The notes below the pieces were generated by a model. The model worked only from the letters and a program-made list of their open reading frames with translations, searched no databases and was not told where the DNA came from. Below, piece by piece: positions 34,570 to 44,000 of a stretch of 64,000 bases of DNA. The position numbers and the translations under genes were made by a program. Numbering within the stretch: position 1 is the stretch's first letter; each line of letters begins with the position of its first letter. This DNA is from Phycisphaerae bacterium. GTDB lineage: Bacteria > Planctomycetota > Phycisphaerae > UBA1845. The stretch is taken from positions 1-64,000 of the forward strand of contig JAJDDV010000051.1 in assembly GCA_029260135.1 (NCBI GenBank), in the 5' to 3' direction.

Positions 34570-35537
34570 TTCGGCGCTCCGATGGCAGAATCCGGACCCA
34601 CGGAAACACCGTCCTCCACCACGTCGCTCCCGCGCACACGGGCGAACGGTCCAATCCGACACCCGTCACCAATCATCGCCCCGGCTTCGATCATGGAAAA
34701 CGGGTAAACGACCGACTCGCGACCGAGGGTCGCGTCCGATTCGATCCACGTGTTGTCCGGGTCAACGATCGTTACACCCTCACCCATCAGACCAAGCTGA
34801 ATTCGATCCTGCATCGCACGGTTCACCAGTGCCAGATCCAGTCGCGAGTTGATCCCCCGCGCTTCCTCCGGTGCAACCTGAACTCGCGCCGACACACCAT
34901 GACCCGCCTCACGCAGATGCCCGACCACATCCGTCAGGTAGTATTCACCTTTCGGACCCGCCGGCTTCAAACGCTCCAACGACTCGAACAACCGCTGGGC
35001 CTCGAAGCAATAGAAACTGGGATTCACTTCCCGAATGTCCCGTTGCTCGGCGTCGCAGTCCGACTGCTCGACAATCGCCGCCAACGATCCCGATTCGTCC
35101 CGGATGATCCGCCCATATCCCGTCGGATCGTCCAGCAGCGCCGTCGCCATCGACAACGCATCACCCGAATCTTCACGAACCTCGTTCAGGCTCGCCAGCG
35201 TCTCGCGCCGAATCATGGGCATGTCACCCGCGATCACCAGCACATTGCCCACAAACCCCTTCAATGCCTCACGACAGCACAGAACCGCATGCCCCGTGCC
35301 CCGCTGCTCCTTCTGCTCGATCCACGCGAGATCGCCCTCGTCCGTGAATCGTTCCTGCACCTGCGCCTTCCCATGACCGACCACGACCAGAATCCGATCA
35401 GCACCCGCCAGTGTGCAGGCGCCGACCGAGTAACTGAGCATCGGCCGACCGCAAATTTCGTGCAAAACCTTCGGGCGGTCGCTGAGCATCCGCGTGCTCT
35501 TCCCCGCCGCCAGGATGATGGCTGCCGTCTCTCCCAA
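34566..35537 (-). CDS. glmU: Short GlmU: UDP-GlcNAc pyrophosphorylase domain without the acetyltransferase half
   Basis: The N-terminal nucleotidyltransferase domain is complete (AAIILAAGKSTRM, EQRGTGHAVL, IAGDMP, NPSFYCFE, GEYYLTDVV). After residue 250 only three or so hexapeptide turns of the left-handed beta-helix remain (ESDATLGRESVVYPF, GAMIGDGCRIGPFARVR), and the protein stops at 323 instead of about 455. The catalytic acetyltransferase region is missing. The stop overlaps the prs start by four bases, so the end looks real rather than a frameshift. The TTG at 35537 has GGGAG seven bases upstream. It should still join UTP and GlcNAc-1-P; a separate acetyltransferase would have to supply the substrate. 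Confidence 0.88.
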   Translation of the reverse strand: MGETAAIILAAGKSTRMLSDRPKVLHEICGRPMLSYSVGACTLAGADRILVVVGHGKAQVQERFTDEGDLAWIEQKEQRGTGHAVLCCREALKGFVGNVLVIAGDMPMIRRETLASLNEVREDSGDALSMATALLDDPTGYGRIIRDESGSLAAIVEQSDCDAEQRDIREVNPSFYCFEAQRLFESLERLKPAGPKGEYYLTDVVGHLREAGHGVSARVQVAPEEARGINSRLDLALVNRAMQDRIQLGLMGEGVTIVDPDNTWIESDATLGRESVVYPFSMIEAGAMIGDGCRIGPFARVRGSDVVEDGVSVGPDSAIGAPK

Positions 35538-35682
35538 CCCGAAGCTCCCTTCGACGATGCGCTACGGGTGAATCATAACCGGCACCGCACGCCGGGTGAC
35601 CACGTCACTCAACCAAGCCAGCCGCCGCCCGATCCTCGCGGCCGTCGGAACACGCCACGATAACGGCAGTGGATACCCGCCA

Positions 35683-35754
35683 TTACCCGGCCAGGACTCG
35701 AACCTGGAACGCCAGGACCAAAACCTGGTGTGTTACCGTTTACACCACCGGGCA
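35683..35754 (-). tRNA. tRNA-Gln (anticodon UUG)
   Basis: The minus strand folds as a 72-nt tRNA. The acceptor stem is TGCCCGG/CCGGGTA plus discriminator A. The D arm is GTGT...ACAC. The anticodon stem is CCAGG/CCTGG with loop TTTTGGT, giving anticodon TTG. The T arm is CCAGG-TTCGAGT-CCTGG. CCA is not encoded. It lies 145 bases upstream of the glmU start on the same strand. Confidence 0.95.
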
Positions 35755-36196
35755 GCTACCACCGGCCAGAACGCGACCGGCGACCATCAAGGACACGTCC
35801 GCCGAGAAACCGACGGATCCAAAAAGAGGTCGCGGCGGCAGTCCCGTAGCCGAGGCCTAAGCGTTCCACCGCGAACGGGAACGCCCATATCAACCGTACC
35901 AGGCCTGTTCTTCAGCCCGGATTCGGCTCGCCCCAGGGGCTACGAGCGGATTACTGGCGCCCGAGCGGATCACGCCGCGTCCGGGCTGCCGCGTAAACTA
36001 TGGGCTCTCGTCCAGGAAGTCAAGAAACCCAATCGCAGGATGGAGCGCCACCGCCCGCGCAGTCTACCCAACACCCACCCGGATGACGTCCGGGACAAAA
36101 TCACAGCCTTTCCTTGGAGAAACTCACAGCTCTCGCCCGATAAACAGCGGCGTCGACAAACACGGATGACCTCGGTCTAATCTGGGAGGATCGAAG
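35755..36196. other. Intergenic region before the second small lipoprotein
   Basis: No gene is supported. A weak promoter-like pair, TTGGAG (36114-36119) and GATAAA (36139-36144), lies about 55 bases before the lipoprotein start. Confidence 0.35.
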
Positions 36197-36391
36197 ATGA
36201 ACAGAAAACGGAATTTCAGCCGCATCCTGCAAACCATGGCAACCTTTTCGTGTGCCGGCACCCTCTTCGCGAGTAGTTGCAGCTCGTCCGAGATTCGCGC
36301 TGTAACCGCCGGAATCGACGCCTTGACCCAGGAGCTGGACAACAACGACGACATCTCATTTGGCGACTTCCTGATCAGCCAGCTCGACTGA
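36197..36391 (+). CDS. Small lipoprotein (64 aa), family shared with 8827-9051
   Basis: It has a basic start (MNRKRNFSRIL), a hydrophobic segment and a lipobox-like LFASSC, with Cys28 the likely lipidation site. The mature 37 residues are acidic (EIRAVTAGIDALTQELDNND, ending LISQLD). GGGAGGA lies about six bases before the ATG. It matches the 74-residue lipoprotein at 8827 in layout and scattered identities (F..R.L.T, FA.SSC, TQ.L, IS..FL). It was probably overlooked in routine annotation because of its size. No function is known. Confidence 0.72.
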   Translation: MNRKRNFSRILQTMATFSCAGTLFASSCSSSEIRAVTAGIDALTQELDNNDDISFGDFLISQLD

Positions 36392-36646
36392 CCGCGTCCA
36401 ACTCCGCCACCGCAAGACCGTGCCTGCACATGCCTCAGCCACCCACGATGGGCGCGTACGCCGGGAGCGAGGCCTCCCTGCCTCCGCAAGATGCGAAACC
36501 TGCTCCTCCTTGAGAAAGGTCCAGCAGCCGGCAGAAAGTGTTACCCATGTCTCCGAACACCGGTTACGCATGTCCCCGGTCTCCACGGAGGCGACGGATG
36601 GAGGAATCAGCGGAGCAAGCGGTAATTCGCGAGGTCGGAAGGCCGA

Positions 36647-37177
36647 TCAGTCGCCGGTGTCTTGAGGCTGCACCAGTCTCATGCGCAGCGATTTCGAAGG
36701 CTCGTAGATGAGTAACCGGTCACACTGCGGGCACCGCACCCCCTCTTCGACCGAAAACCACTGGCGGCCGATCAGGCGAAGCCTCGCCACGCGCGTGCCG
36801 AGATCATCGTCGGGCGTAAACTCGACCTCGACCCGAAATGGGCCATGGGTCTGCACCGGGCAGGCGTAGTACGTCATCGGCGATGCAAGCTGATCGCACA
36901 TGCTGCAAAGGCGGCGTCCGACCTGTCCGGCGGCCAGAAAAACGTGGCCACGCTCACACCGCCAGTCGAGTTCCGTGTCAGGAAGCGTCGGGGGGCGCGG
37001 GGGCGGAAGCGGGTCGCTTCTCGAAACGCTCCAGATGACGGGCAACAGTACGGCGGCAGCACACGCCAGACCCAGGCTGATCATGGCAGCGCGAGACGGT
37101 GAACGCCTTTTGACGATTCTAACGGTTCGAGTGCGTTGAGACGAACCAGGGGCAGGCTTCGATTCTTCAGAGGACAT
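36647..37177 (-). CDS. Membrane-anchored protein with CxxC zinc-binding pairs
   Basis: This 176-residue protein has a basic N-terminus, one transmembrane helix (ISLGLACAAAVLLPVIWSV) and a soluble domain. Cys/His pairs there (WRCERGH, LCSMCDQ, YYACPVQTH and RCPQCDRLL) suggest a zinc ribbon. The ATG at 37177 overlaps the TAA of the upstream pseudopilin gene (TAATG), so the two are coupled. It might be an accessory of the pseudopilin, but that is inference from context only. It converges with no gene on its 3' side; 36392-36646 holds nothing recognised. Confidence 0.6.
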   Translation of the reverse strand: MSSEESKPAPGSSQRTRTVRIVKRRSPSRAAMISLGLACAAAVLLPVIWSVSRSDPLPPPRPPTLPDTELDWRCERGHVFLAAGQVGRRLCSMCDQLASPMTYYACPVQTHGPFRVEVEFTPDDDLGTRVARLRLIGRQWFSVEEGVRCPQCDRLLIYEPSKSLRMRLVQPQDTGD

Positions 37178-38046
37178 TACTCGATGGGCGAGGGCCCGGT
37201 CCACCAGTAGAGCTGGTCTCTGGCGAAGGAATAATGTTTCGCACGGTAGGCGCAGAAAGTGCATCCGCCGGAAGCGCAGCGATCATAATACGGCTGCAGC
37301 TTCTCTCGGATGACGCTCCTGGTCACGACCTCGCGAACGCCACCGGCGATCGTGAGCATGTTGATACCGCTACCGTGACGCATCGTTACCCAGGGGTTGG
37401 GTGGCCGACTCGGCGCAAACGGATCGTAACCGCCATCCCACGCCAGCATGCTGGCGTTTCGAGTCGGCCCCTTTCCGTCGTCCTTCTTCGACGTGGCGCG
37501 GCCTCCGTCGGGACCCATGTCCGCAGCGAGGATGGTGTTATGCGGTCGCGTCGGGCGTAAACGGTCGGGATCGAGGGAGCCCCCGTTCACAATCGTCATC
37601 GCGAACGTGTTAGCCCCGTAGCTGGCATACTCTCCCACCTTCGGATCTTTGAGGGATGCATCGACGCCTTTCATCCGAAAACCAAACGGGTCTTCCGGAC
37701 ACGTGAGTATGCTCGGTTCACTCAAGTAGGTGGGGAACAACCGGCCGAACCAGGGACCGTTCCTTCCGGTACCGTGGAGGGAGTCGATCGACTCCTTCGC
37801 AGAAGGCAACCAGCCATCGTTATCGATGCGGTAGAGCATCATGCTGGTACCGATTTCGCGGAGGTTGTTCTTACACAAAGTCGCAGCCGCAACGTCCATC
37901 GAACGGCGAACGGAGGGCAAGAGCGTCGCGATCAACAAGGTGATGAGAGATATGACGACCAGGAGCTCGATCAATGTCGCTCCCACCCGTCGTCGCGCGC
38001 GCGTGTCGCGCGCGCACTCCCAAGCTGTCCTAGTCGATTGACGCAT
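37177..38046 (-). CDS. Type IV pilin-like / pseudopilin with degenerate H-X9-DG tail
   Basis: This 289-residue protein has a prepilin-type N-terminus: a basic leader (RARRRVG) cleaved before ATLIELLVVISLITLLIAT, with the key Glu at mature position 5. The usual Phe at +1 is replaced by Ala. The C-terminal part resembles planctomycete DUF1559-type proteins. The RHGSGINMLTIAGGV segment sits where H-X9-DG is expected, with the Asp changed to Ala. The last 30 residues hold CASGGCTFC. Such proteins are very numerous in planctomycetes and are processed by a prepilin peptidase; their roles are unclear. The ATG at 38046 is used because longer forms have no family similarity. Confidence 0.85.
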   Translation of the reverse strand: MRQSTRTAWECARDTRARRRVGATLIELLVVISLITLLIATLLPSVRRSMDVAAATLCKNNLREIGTSMMLYRIDNDGWLPSAKESIDSLHGTGRNGPWFGRLFPTYLSEPSILTCPEDPFGFRMKGVDASLKDPKVGEYASYGANTFAMTIVNGGSLDPDRLRPTRPHNTILAADMGPDGGRATSKKDDGKGPTRNASMLAWDGGYDPFAPSRPPNPWVTMRHGSGINMLTIAGGVREVVTRSVIREKLQPYYDRCASGGCTFCAYRAKHYSFARDQLYWWTGPSPIE

Positions 38047-38265
38047 CGCTCTTCCTGAACATAGCGTACACGAGTTCCCTATCGCACGCAATGCTTTTTT
38101 TTCGGCCTTTCGCCGGGGCAGATTCTCCTCCAAAGTCAAGTTTTGAGGGCGTCTTGCCAAACCCGTGGCTTTCGCTAATGTGCCATCCCTACCCACACTT
38201 GCTGAGAACCGACTTTTTTGGCTAGAAATTAACTTTTGACTGACAAAACAACACTTCTACGGGAT

Positions 38266-40101
38266 ATGGTCAGCAGCGAGATTCTTCCGTTCGTCAGCAA
38301 GCCGGGCCAGTATATTGGCGGCGAAGTCAACCAGATCGCCCTCCCCGGCGACTGGGAGAAGGCCTTCGTTCGCGTCGCCGTAGCATTTCCTGACACGTAC
38401 ACGATCGGAATGAGCCACCTGGGCTGCCAGATCCTCTACTGGCTTGGCAACAGGATTGACGGCTGCTGCGCGGAACGCGTGTTCTGCCCATGGATCGACG
38501 CCGAGGCTGTCATGCGCCAAAAGCGAATCCCGTTGTTTACCTGGGACACGCGCCAGCCGGTTGCATCGGCGGACATTCTCGCCGTCTCCCTCCAGTACGA
38601 GATGGGCTTCACCGGCGTTCTGCAATTGCTCGATCTCGCCGGAATCCCTCTGCGTCACGTCGATCGCAATGATACGCATCCACTGGTGATCGCTGGCGGA
38701 CCGCAGGCGGACAACCCGGAACCCGTGGCCGCGTTTGTCGACCTTGTCGTACTGGGCGATGGGGAAGTGTCGATGTCGGCGATCATCGAGGCCTACAAGG
38801 AACTGAGAGCCGGCGGAATGCGACGTCGTGACATGATTCGCGAGTTGGCTCTTCGGTTCGAGTGGCTCTATGCACCGGCACTCTACGCCGTGACCTATCA
38901 TGCAGATGGAAGAATCCGATCGATCGAACCGAACGACGCCTCCCTCAGGTCGAGCATTGAACGATGCGGCACGCCCGATCTGGATCAAGCGCCCTTCCCC
39001 GTTCGACCGATCGTGCCCTTTGTCGAGGTTGTCCACGACCGATTTGCCATCGAGATCATGCGCGGTTGCCCGCAGCGATGTCGATTCTGCCACGCCGGGT
39101 ACACAAAGCGACCGCTACGCGTGCGAAGTGTCGATCGAATTCTGGAGATGGCCGAGGAGATGTACCGGTCAACCGGAATGAACGAACTCGGGTTACTCTC
39201 ACTCTCTACCGCGGACTATCCGGATCTTCGCGAACTCGCACAGCGCGCAAACGAGCAGTTTGCCGATCGAGGGGTCAACATCTCGTTGCCGTCGCTTCGC
39301 GTGGACAAGATGCTCCAGAACATCCCCTGGCTGGTGAACTCCGTCCGCAAGGGAGGCCTGACCATGGCGGTGGAGGCCGCCACAGATAGACTGCGATCTT
39401 CGATTCGAAAGCTGGTGACCGACGGGAACTTGCTGGAAGGCGTCAAGGAGGCGTACCGGGCCGGCTGGCGGACCGTGAAGCTCTATTTCATGTGCGGTTT
39501 TCCGGGCGAGACCGAGGACGACCTCGACGGAATCGTACGCCTTTCGCGGCAGGTGAGCGACGCACGCCGCGAGATCGGAAAAGGACCTGCGCAGGTTCGG
39601 ACCTCGGTCGGCTGGCTGGTGCCCAAGCCCTATACGCCGCTTCAATGGGCTGCTCAGCCGGAGGCTTCCTACTTTCGCGATGCCGAGCAGCGATTGCGGG
39701 GGCAGCTCAGATCGGGCGACGGCGGACGTCGCAGCCGCGCGAAAGGACCGGTACAGATCCGTACCCACTCGATCGAACGATCGGTTCTGGAGGCCGTCTT
39801 TGCACGGGGCGATAGACGCCTGGCTGATGTGATTGAACGAGCTTACCGATCCGGAGCCCGATTTGACGGGTGGGACGAGTGTTTTGAGGCCCAGCGCTGG
39901 CGGAACGCCTTCGAGACCGAAGGCATCGACCCAGGTTGGTACGCACACCGGGAGCGATCCTACGAGGAGGTCTTGCCGTGGACCCATCTCCGTGGCGGTG
40001 CGCCGCTGGACTATCTCGCCAGGCAGTCCGATGACATGTTTACACAGCTCGGCATCGCCCGAAGCGGCGTCGCGGGCCCGGTTCCCGAAGCGTCCGCCTG
40101 A
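38266..40101 (+). CDS. B12-binding-like radical SAM protein (TIGR03960 family)
   Basis: This is a protein of about 611 residues. The N-terminal part (LPFVSKPGQYIGGEVNQI, then VAFPDTYTIGMSHLG and LVIAGGPQADNPEPVA) resembles the B12-binding-like domain of this family. The radical SAM domain follows with its cluster motif MRGCPQRCRFCHAG (CxxxCxxC) and GFPGETEDDLDG. The C-terminal region has LERA-type helices (VIERAYRSGARFDGWDE). The family is often encoded beside DUF2344 and ribosomal protein genes and is thought to modify RNA or protein, but no reaction is proven. Here it stands alone. ATG 38266 and an in-frame TTG at 38236 are both possible starts; neither has a clear RBS. Confidence 0.9.
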   Translation: MVSSEILPFVSKPGQYIGGEVNQIALPGDWEKAFVRVAVAFPDTYTIGMSHLGCQILYWLGNRIDGCCAERVFCPWIDAEAVMRQKRIPLFTWDTRQPVASADILAVSLQYEMGFTGVLQLLDLAGIPLRHVDRNDTHPLVIAGGPQADNPEPVAAFVDLVVLGDGEVSMSAIIEAYKELRAGGMRRRDMIRELALRFEWLYAPALYAVTYHADGRIRSIEPNDASLRSSIERCGTPDLDQAPFPVRPIVPFVEVVHDRFAIEIMRGCPQRCRFCHAGYTKRPLRVRSVDRILEMAEEMYRSTGMNELGLLSLSTADYPDLRELAQRANEQFADRGVNISLPSLRVDKMLQNIPWLVNSVRKGGLTMAVEAATDRLRSSIRKLVTDGNLLEGVKEAYRAGWRTVKLYFMCGFPGETEDDLDGIVRLSRQVSDARREIGKGPAQVRTSVGWLVPKPYTPLQWAAQPEASYFRDAEQRLRGQLRSGDGGRRSRAKGPVQIRTHSIERSVLEAVFARGDRRLADVIERAYRSGARFDGWDECFEAQRWRNAFETEGIDPGWYAHRERSYEEVLPWTHLRGGAPLDYLARQSDDMFTQLGIARSGVAGPVPEASA

Positions 40102-40298
40102 CACCATGGGGGGAAGAGGCAATACGCTCTGTCTGGGTACGAAGCAAACACCGGTGAACCGAGCGGGAAATCGACGAAGCAACGTACGATCGCCCGGTTG
40201 AGGCCGTCCGGCATGACGCACCAACGTCACCCGCAAGGCGCGTGAATCGAGCTAAGGAAAGCAGCCCGTACCTCGCGGAATCCGACGCGTCCGCTGCC

Positions 40299-40326
40299 TT
40301 GTGTCGAATCGCGCGAACGCTACACT
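40299..40326 (+). promoter_or_regulatory. Putative sigma-70-like promoter
   Basis: TTGTGT (40299-40304) and TACACT (40321-40326) are 16 bases apart, about 100 bases before the gene at 40425. Spacing and -10 box are the same as at 1511-1538. The rest of 40102-40424 shows no gene. Confidence 0.45.
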
Positions 40327-40424
40327 GTTTTCGCTCGTAGAGAGGTCAGACGCGGGGCAGGGCGACGGATCAGGCGGATCGCTGACCGCCGCGTTGACAT
40401 CCCGAAATCAGGGGAGTACCCAGC

Positions 40425-40970
40425 ATGAAACCACGCCTTCTGATTCTCGTCGCGGTCGCCGCGGGGATGGCCATCTATTGGGCCACGCGCGCCGCGGCGC
40501 CTCCGGTTCCTCTGGATTTGATCCCCGGTCCTTCCGTCGATCCGGACGTGCAGAAGGATTACAGGGATATGGAACTCCGCGGCTGCGTCGAACCGGACGA
40601 GGACGCCGATCTTCGCCTGGTTCACGATGTCGACTCGACGGGCCGAAAAAACCGGATCTTCTTCACCATCGCCGAGTCCAACGATCTATTCGTGGCGGGT
40701 TTCGAGCTGGAACTCTGGTACAAGGAACATCCTGACCAGGACTACGATGACAGCCCGTTCAAGCTGACCGAGTATGTCGAAGACTTCGTGCGTTCCGGCG
40801 AAACACTCGAGGGGTGCCTGGAACTCAACGCGGGTGAAATGACGAGCCTGCCCGGACAAGTGATGGGGACCATCGACAACTGGGAGGTCGAGGTGATCGA
40901 CTGGCATCGCGTTTGTGAAACGGACCCGGTTCCGCTTCCGCCTCGCAAGAGAGTCCACACCTGCGATTAG
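40425..40970 (+). CDS. Small exported or membrane-anchored hypothetical protein
   Basis: This 181-residue protein has an N-terminal hydrophobic segment (LLILVAVAAGMAIYWAT) that may be a signal anchor. An acidic globular part follows with three Cys (RGCVEPDED, LEGCLELN, RVCETDP) and a fourth near the C-terminal end (HTCD), possibly two disulfides. No domain is recognised. GGGGAG lies about nine bases before the ATG, and a promoter is visible. It converges with smc. Confidence 0.6.
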   Translation: MKPRLLILVAVAAGMAIYWATRAAAPPVPLDLIPGPSVDPDVQKDYRDMELRGCVEPDEDADLRLVHDVDSTGRKNRIFFTIAESNDLFVAGFELELWYKEHPDQDYDDSPFKLTEYVEDFVRSGETLEGCLELNAGEMTSLPGQVMGTIDNWEVEVIDWHRVCETDPVPLPPRKRVHTCD

Positions 40971-41008
40971 CCTGAACCGATCGGCGGTGGGACACGCGGC
41001 CGGCGCCG

Positions 41009-44000
41009 TCAGGCGACGTTCGTTCCCTTGAGTTCCACACTCACCCTCGTCGACACGCCGGGTTCCTGCATCGTCACGCCGTAGAGTTGGTCCGCGATCC
41101 CCATCGTCCACTTCGAGTGGGTCACCACGAGGAACTGGGCACAACTGACGAACTCCTGAACGATCAGATTGAAGCGGTCGTTGTTGGCTTCATCGAGGGC
41201 GGCGTCCACCTCGTCGAGAATGGCGAACGGGGCGGGTCGCGATTGGAAGATGCTCATCAGCAGCGCGATCGCCGTCAGCGATTTCTCACCACCGGACATC
41301 AGCGAGATCGCCTGGAGTTCCTTACCCGGCGGTTGAGCGAGAATCTCGATTCCGCATTCGAGTACGTTCTCCGGATCCTCGAGCACGATGTCAGCCCGCC
41401 CGCCCCCGAACAGTTTACGGAACAGCGCCCGGAAGTTCTCGCGAATCTCGTCGTAGGTCTTCTTGAATCGATCTCGCGACTCGTCGTTGAGCCGTCGGAT
41501 CAGACGCTCCAACTGCGTATGTGAATCCTGAAGATCGTCGCGCTGCGCTGTCAGGAACCCGTGGCGTTCCTCAAGTTCCTCCAGTTCCTGGATGGCGTCG
41601 AGGTTGACGCTTCCAAGCCGGTCCATCTTGCTCCGGAGTTCCGCAATCTCGGTCTCAATCGCCTCCCAATCCTGGTCCTCGTGCTCGTATTCGGCGTAAC
41701 GCTGCGCCAGATCCAGCCCCAACTCCTCCGTGATCCGTGCGGTCAACGAATCTCGCCGCACCTTGACCTCCGCCAGCGCCATATCGTGCTCGTGGACCTG
41801 GGCTTCGGCACCTTCCAGTTGGGTCCTCGACTCCCTGATGGCTTTGGAGAGGTCCTCGGATTGCAGACGCAGGCGCTCGCGATCGTGCCTCAGACCACTG
41901 CAATTCTGCTCGAGGCGATGAATCCTTGCGGAAAGTGTGGCAAGGTGCTCACGCCCCGCTTCAATCGTGTTCTTCGCATCGGTGATCCGAGCTCGACACT
42001 GGTCCATCTCGCCGTCGGCACCGGCCAGCGATGCCTCCAACTCCCGGATCGATCGCCGCAGTGTGTTGATCGTCTCCGTGGTGGCGGCACGCTTCTCGGT
42101 CAACTGCCCCGCCGCAACCTTGGTCCGCGTCAGCTCTTCCTGGACATCCACCCGATCAGTCACGATTGCATCGATGCGTTGCTGGTGGGCTTCAACCTGG
42201 TGTTCGCGCTCGGCGTTCTCGCGCTCCATCGCTTCGAGAGACTCGCCGCCTTGCGCACTCTTGGCGAGAACTTCGTCGATCTGCTGCTCGATCATCGCGA
42301 CTTCTTGCGCGATGAGTGGCTGCTCGCGCGTGAACCGATCAATGGATTCGCTGACATTCTGAAGAGCGGCACCGGCCTCGACTTTGGCCGTGTTCGCTTC
42401 GTAGGTCGCGGTCCGCAGTTCCTGCTGGATCACCTCGAGATGATCGGTCTCAGCCTGTGTGCGGTTGAGTTGATCGTCGAGCGTTCCGATACGCTTCTCC
42501 ACCCCAGCCTGCTGCACCTCCAAATCGCGCAGCTCGCTCTTGCGCGAGATCAGTCCGCCTACCTTCGAGGCCGGACCGAGACTGACACGCCCGTCGGGCT
42601 CGACGACGGTACCCTGCCCCGTAACGAAGCGGTGACCCGCCACGTCCGTGCGCGCCATCGCAAAGGCCGCGTCCAGTGTGTCAACGACGACCGTCTTGCC
42701 CAGGAGATGATGCGCGAGCTGATCGAAATCGTCCGAGACTCGAACCAGATCCAGCGCCCGGGCCACAAAACCCGGTTGGTCGGCGAAGTCACGCTCGTTG
42801 ACGACCGGCGGCAGGCGATCGAGGCAGACCGTCGTCAGACGACCGGGAAGCGACGCGAACGACGAACTGTGAATCACCAATGCGCGGCTCTCCGCGAGCA
42901 CGAGATCTTGAGCCCGGTCCCCCAGCGCCGCCTCGATGAGCGGCGCATGGGCGGTGTCGGTTTCAAACACGTCCGCGACAAGACCGATCACGTGTTCGAC
43001 GACCGCCGGCGGACTGTCCTGCCGTTGGAGCTCGAGCAATTCGCGGGCGGCGGCGCCGATCCCCTCCATGCGCTGCTCGAGATCCTCGAGCAGCTCGCGA
43101 CGAGACGCCAAGGCGCTACGCTGCTCTTTCGTCCGCGCCAACTCTTCGACCAGGCGCTGTCGCACCTCGCTGATGCGCGCGGCCTCGTTCTTCTTCTCTT
43201 CCAGATTGCGGACCTGCGCCGCGATCACGCCGTCGAGCTGCCGGATGCGACCCTCGAGCTGCGTTCGCTGATCGAGCGAAACCTTCAACTCAGCCGCAAT
43301 GGCTTCGTCGCGTTCGCAAAGCCGCCCCTTCTGACCCACCAGCGACTCGCGATGCGTGTTCAGGCGGACGATTTCGTTGTGCATCTGTGCACTCTTGCGC
43401 AGGAGCTCGATGATCCCGGCCTTCTCGTCGTCCAAAGCAGCCTGGGCGTGCGTCAGATCGCGCGCCAGTGCGCCGTCGCGCTGGATGAGTTCGTTGATTC
43501 GCTCGTGGATTTCCTGCGTCTGCCGCTGCAACGCCTCGGCCGATTCCTCCATCGCCGCCAGTTCGCGCTGAGACTCCTCCAACCGCCGCGTTTCCATCGC
43601 GTGACGGCCCGTCGCTCGTTCGAGCAATTCCTCCTGCTCGACGACGCGCTTGCCCGCCGACTCGACGCGCTCTTCATGGGCGAGATGCTCCGACTTCGCC
43701 TGGATGAACTCCGCGTCGGCGGCGTTGATCTCCTCGGCCTGTCGGTCGAGCTTGCTGACGAGTTCCGCCTCTTGTGCATCCTGGCGATCGATGGCCGTCC
43801 GGATCTCCGTCACACGATCGGTATGCTGCCGGAGCTGGGCCTCGAGCTTCTCGACGTCCCTGGTGAAACGGTGGAATTCCGCCATGGCGAAACTCGAACG
43901 GAGTTCGCTGAGGCGGGCTTCATAGGCTTGGTAATTCCTGGCTTTGCCGGCCTGGAGCTTCACGCTGCGGATTCGCTTCTCGAGCTCTTCAATCACGTCG

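Noticed and set aside
35596-36180. 194-residue ORF across the tRNA-Gln gene
   Set aside because: It reads through a fully folded tRNA on the other strand and lacks an RBS.
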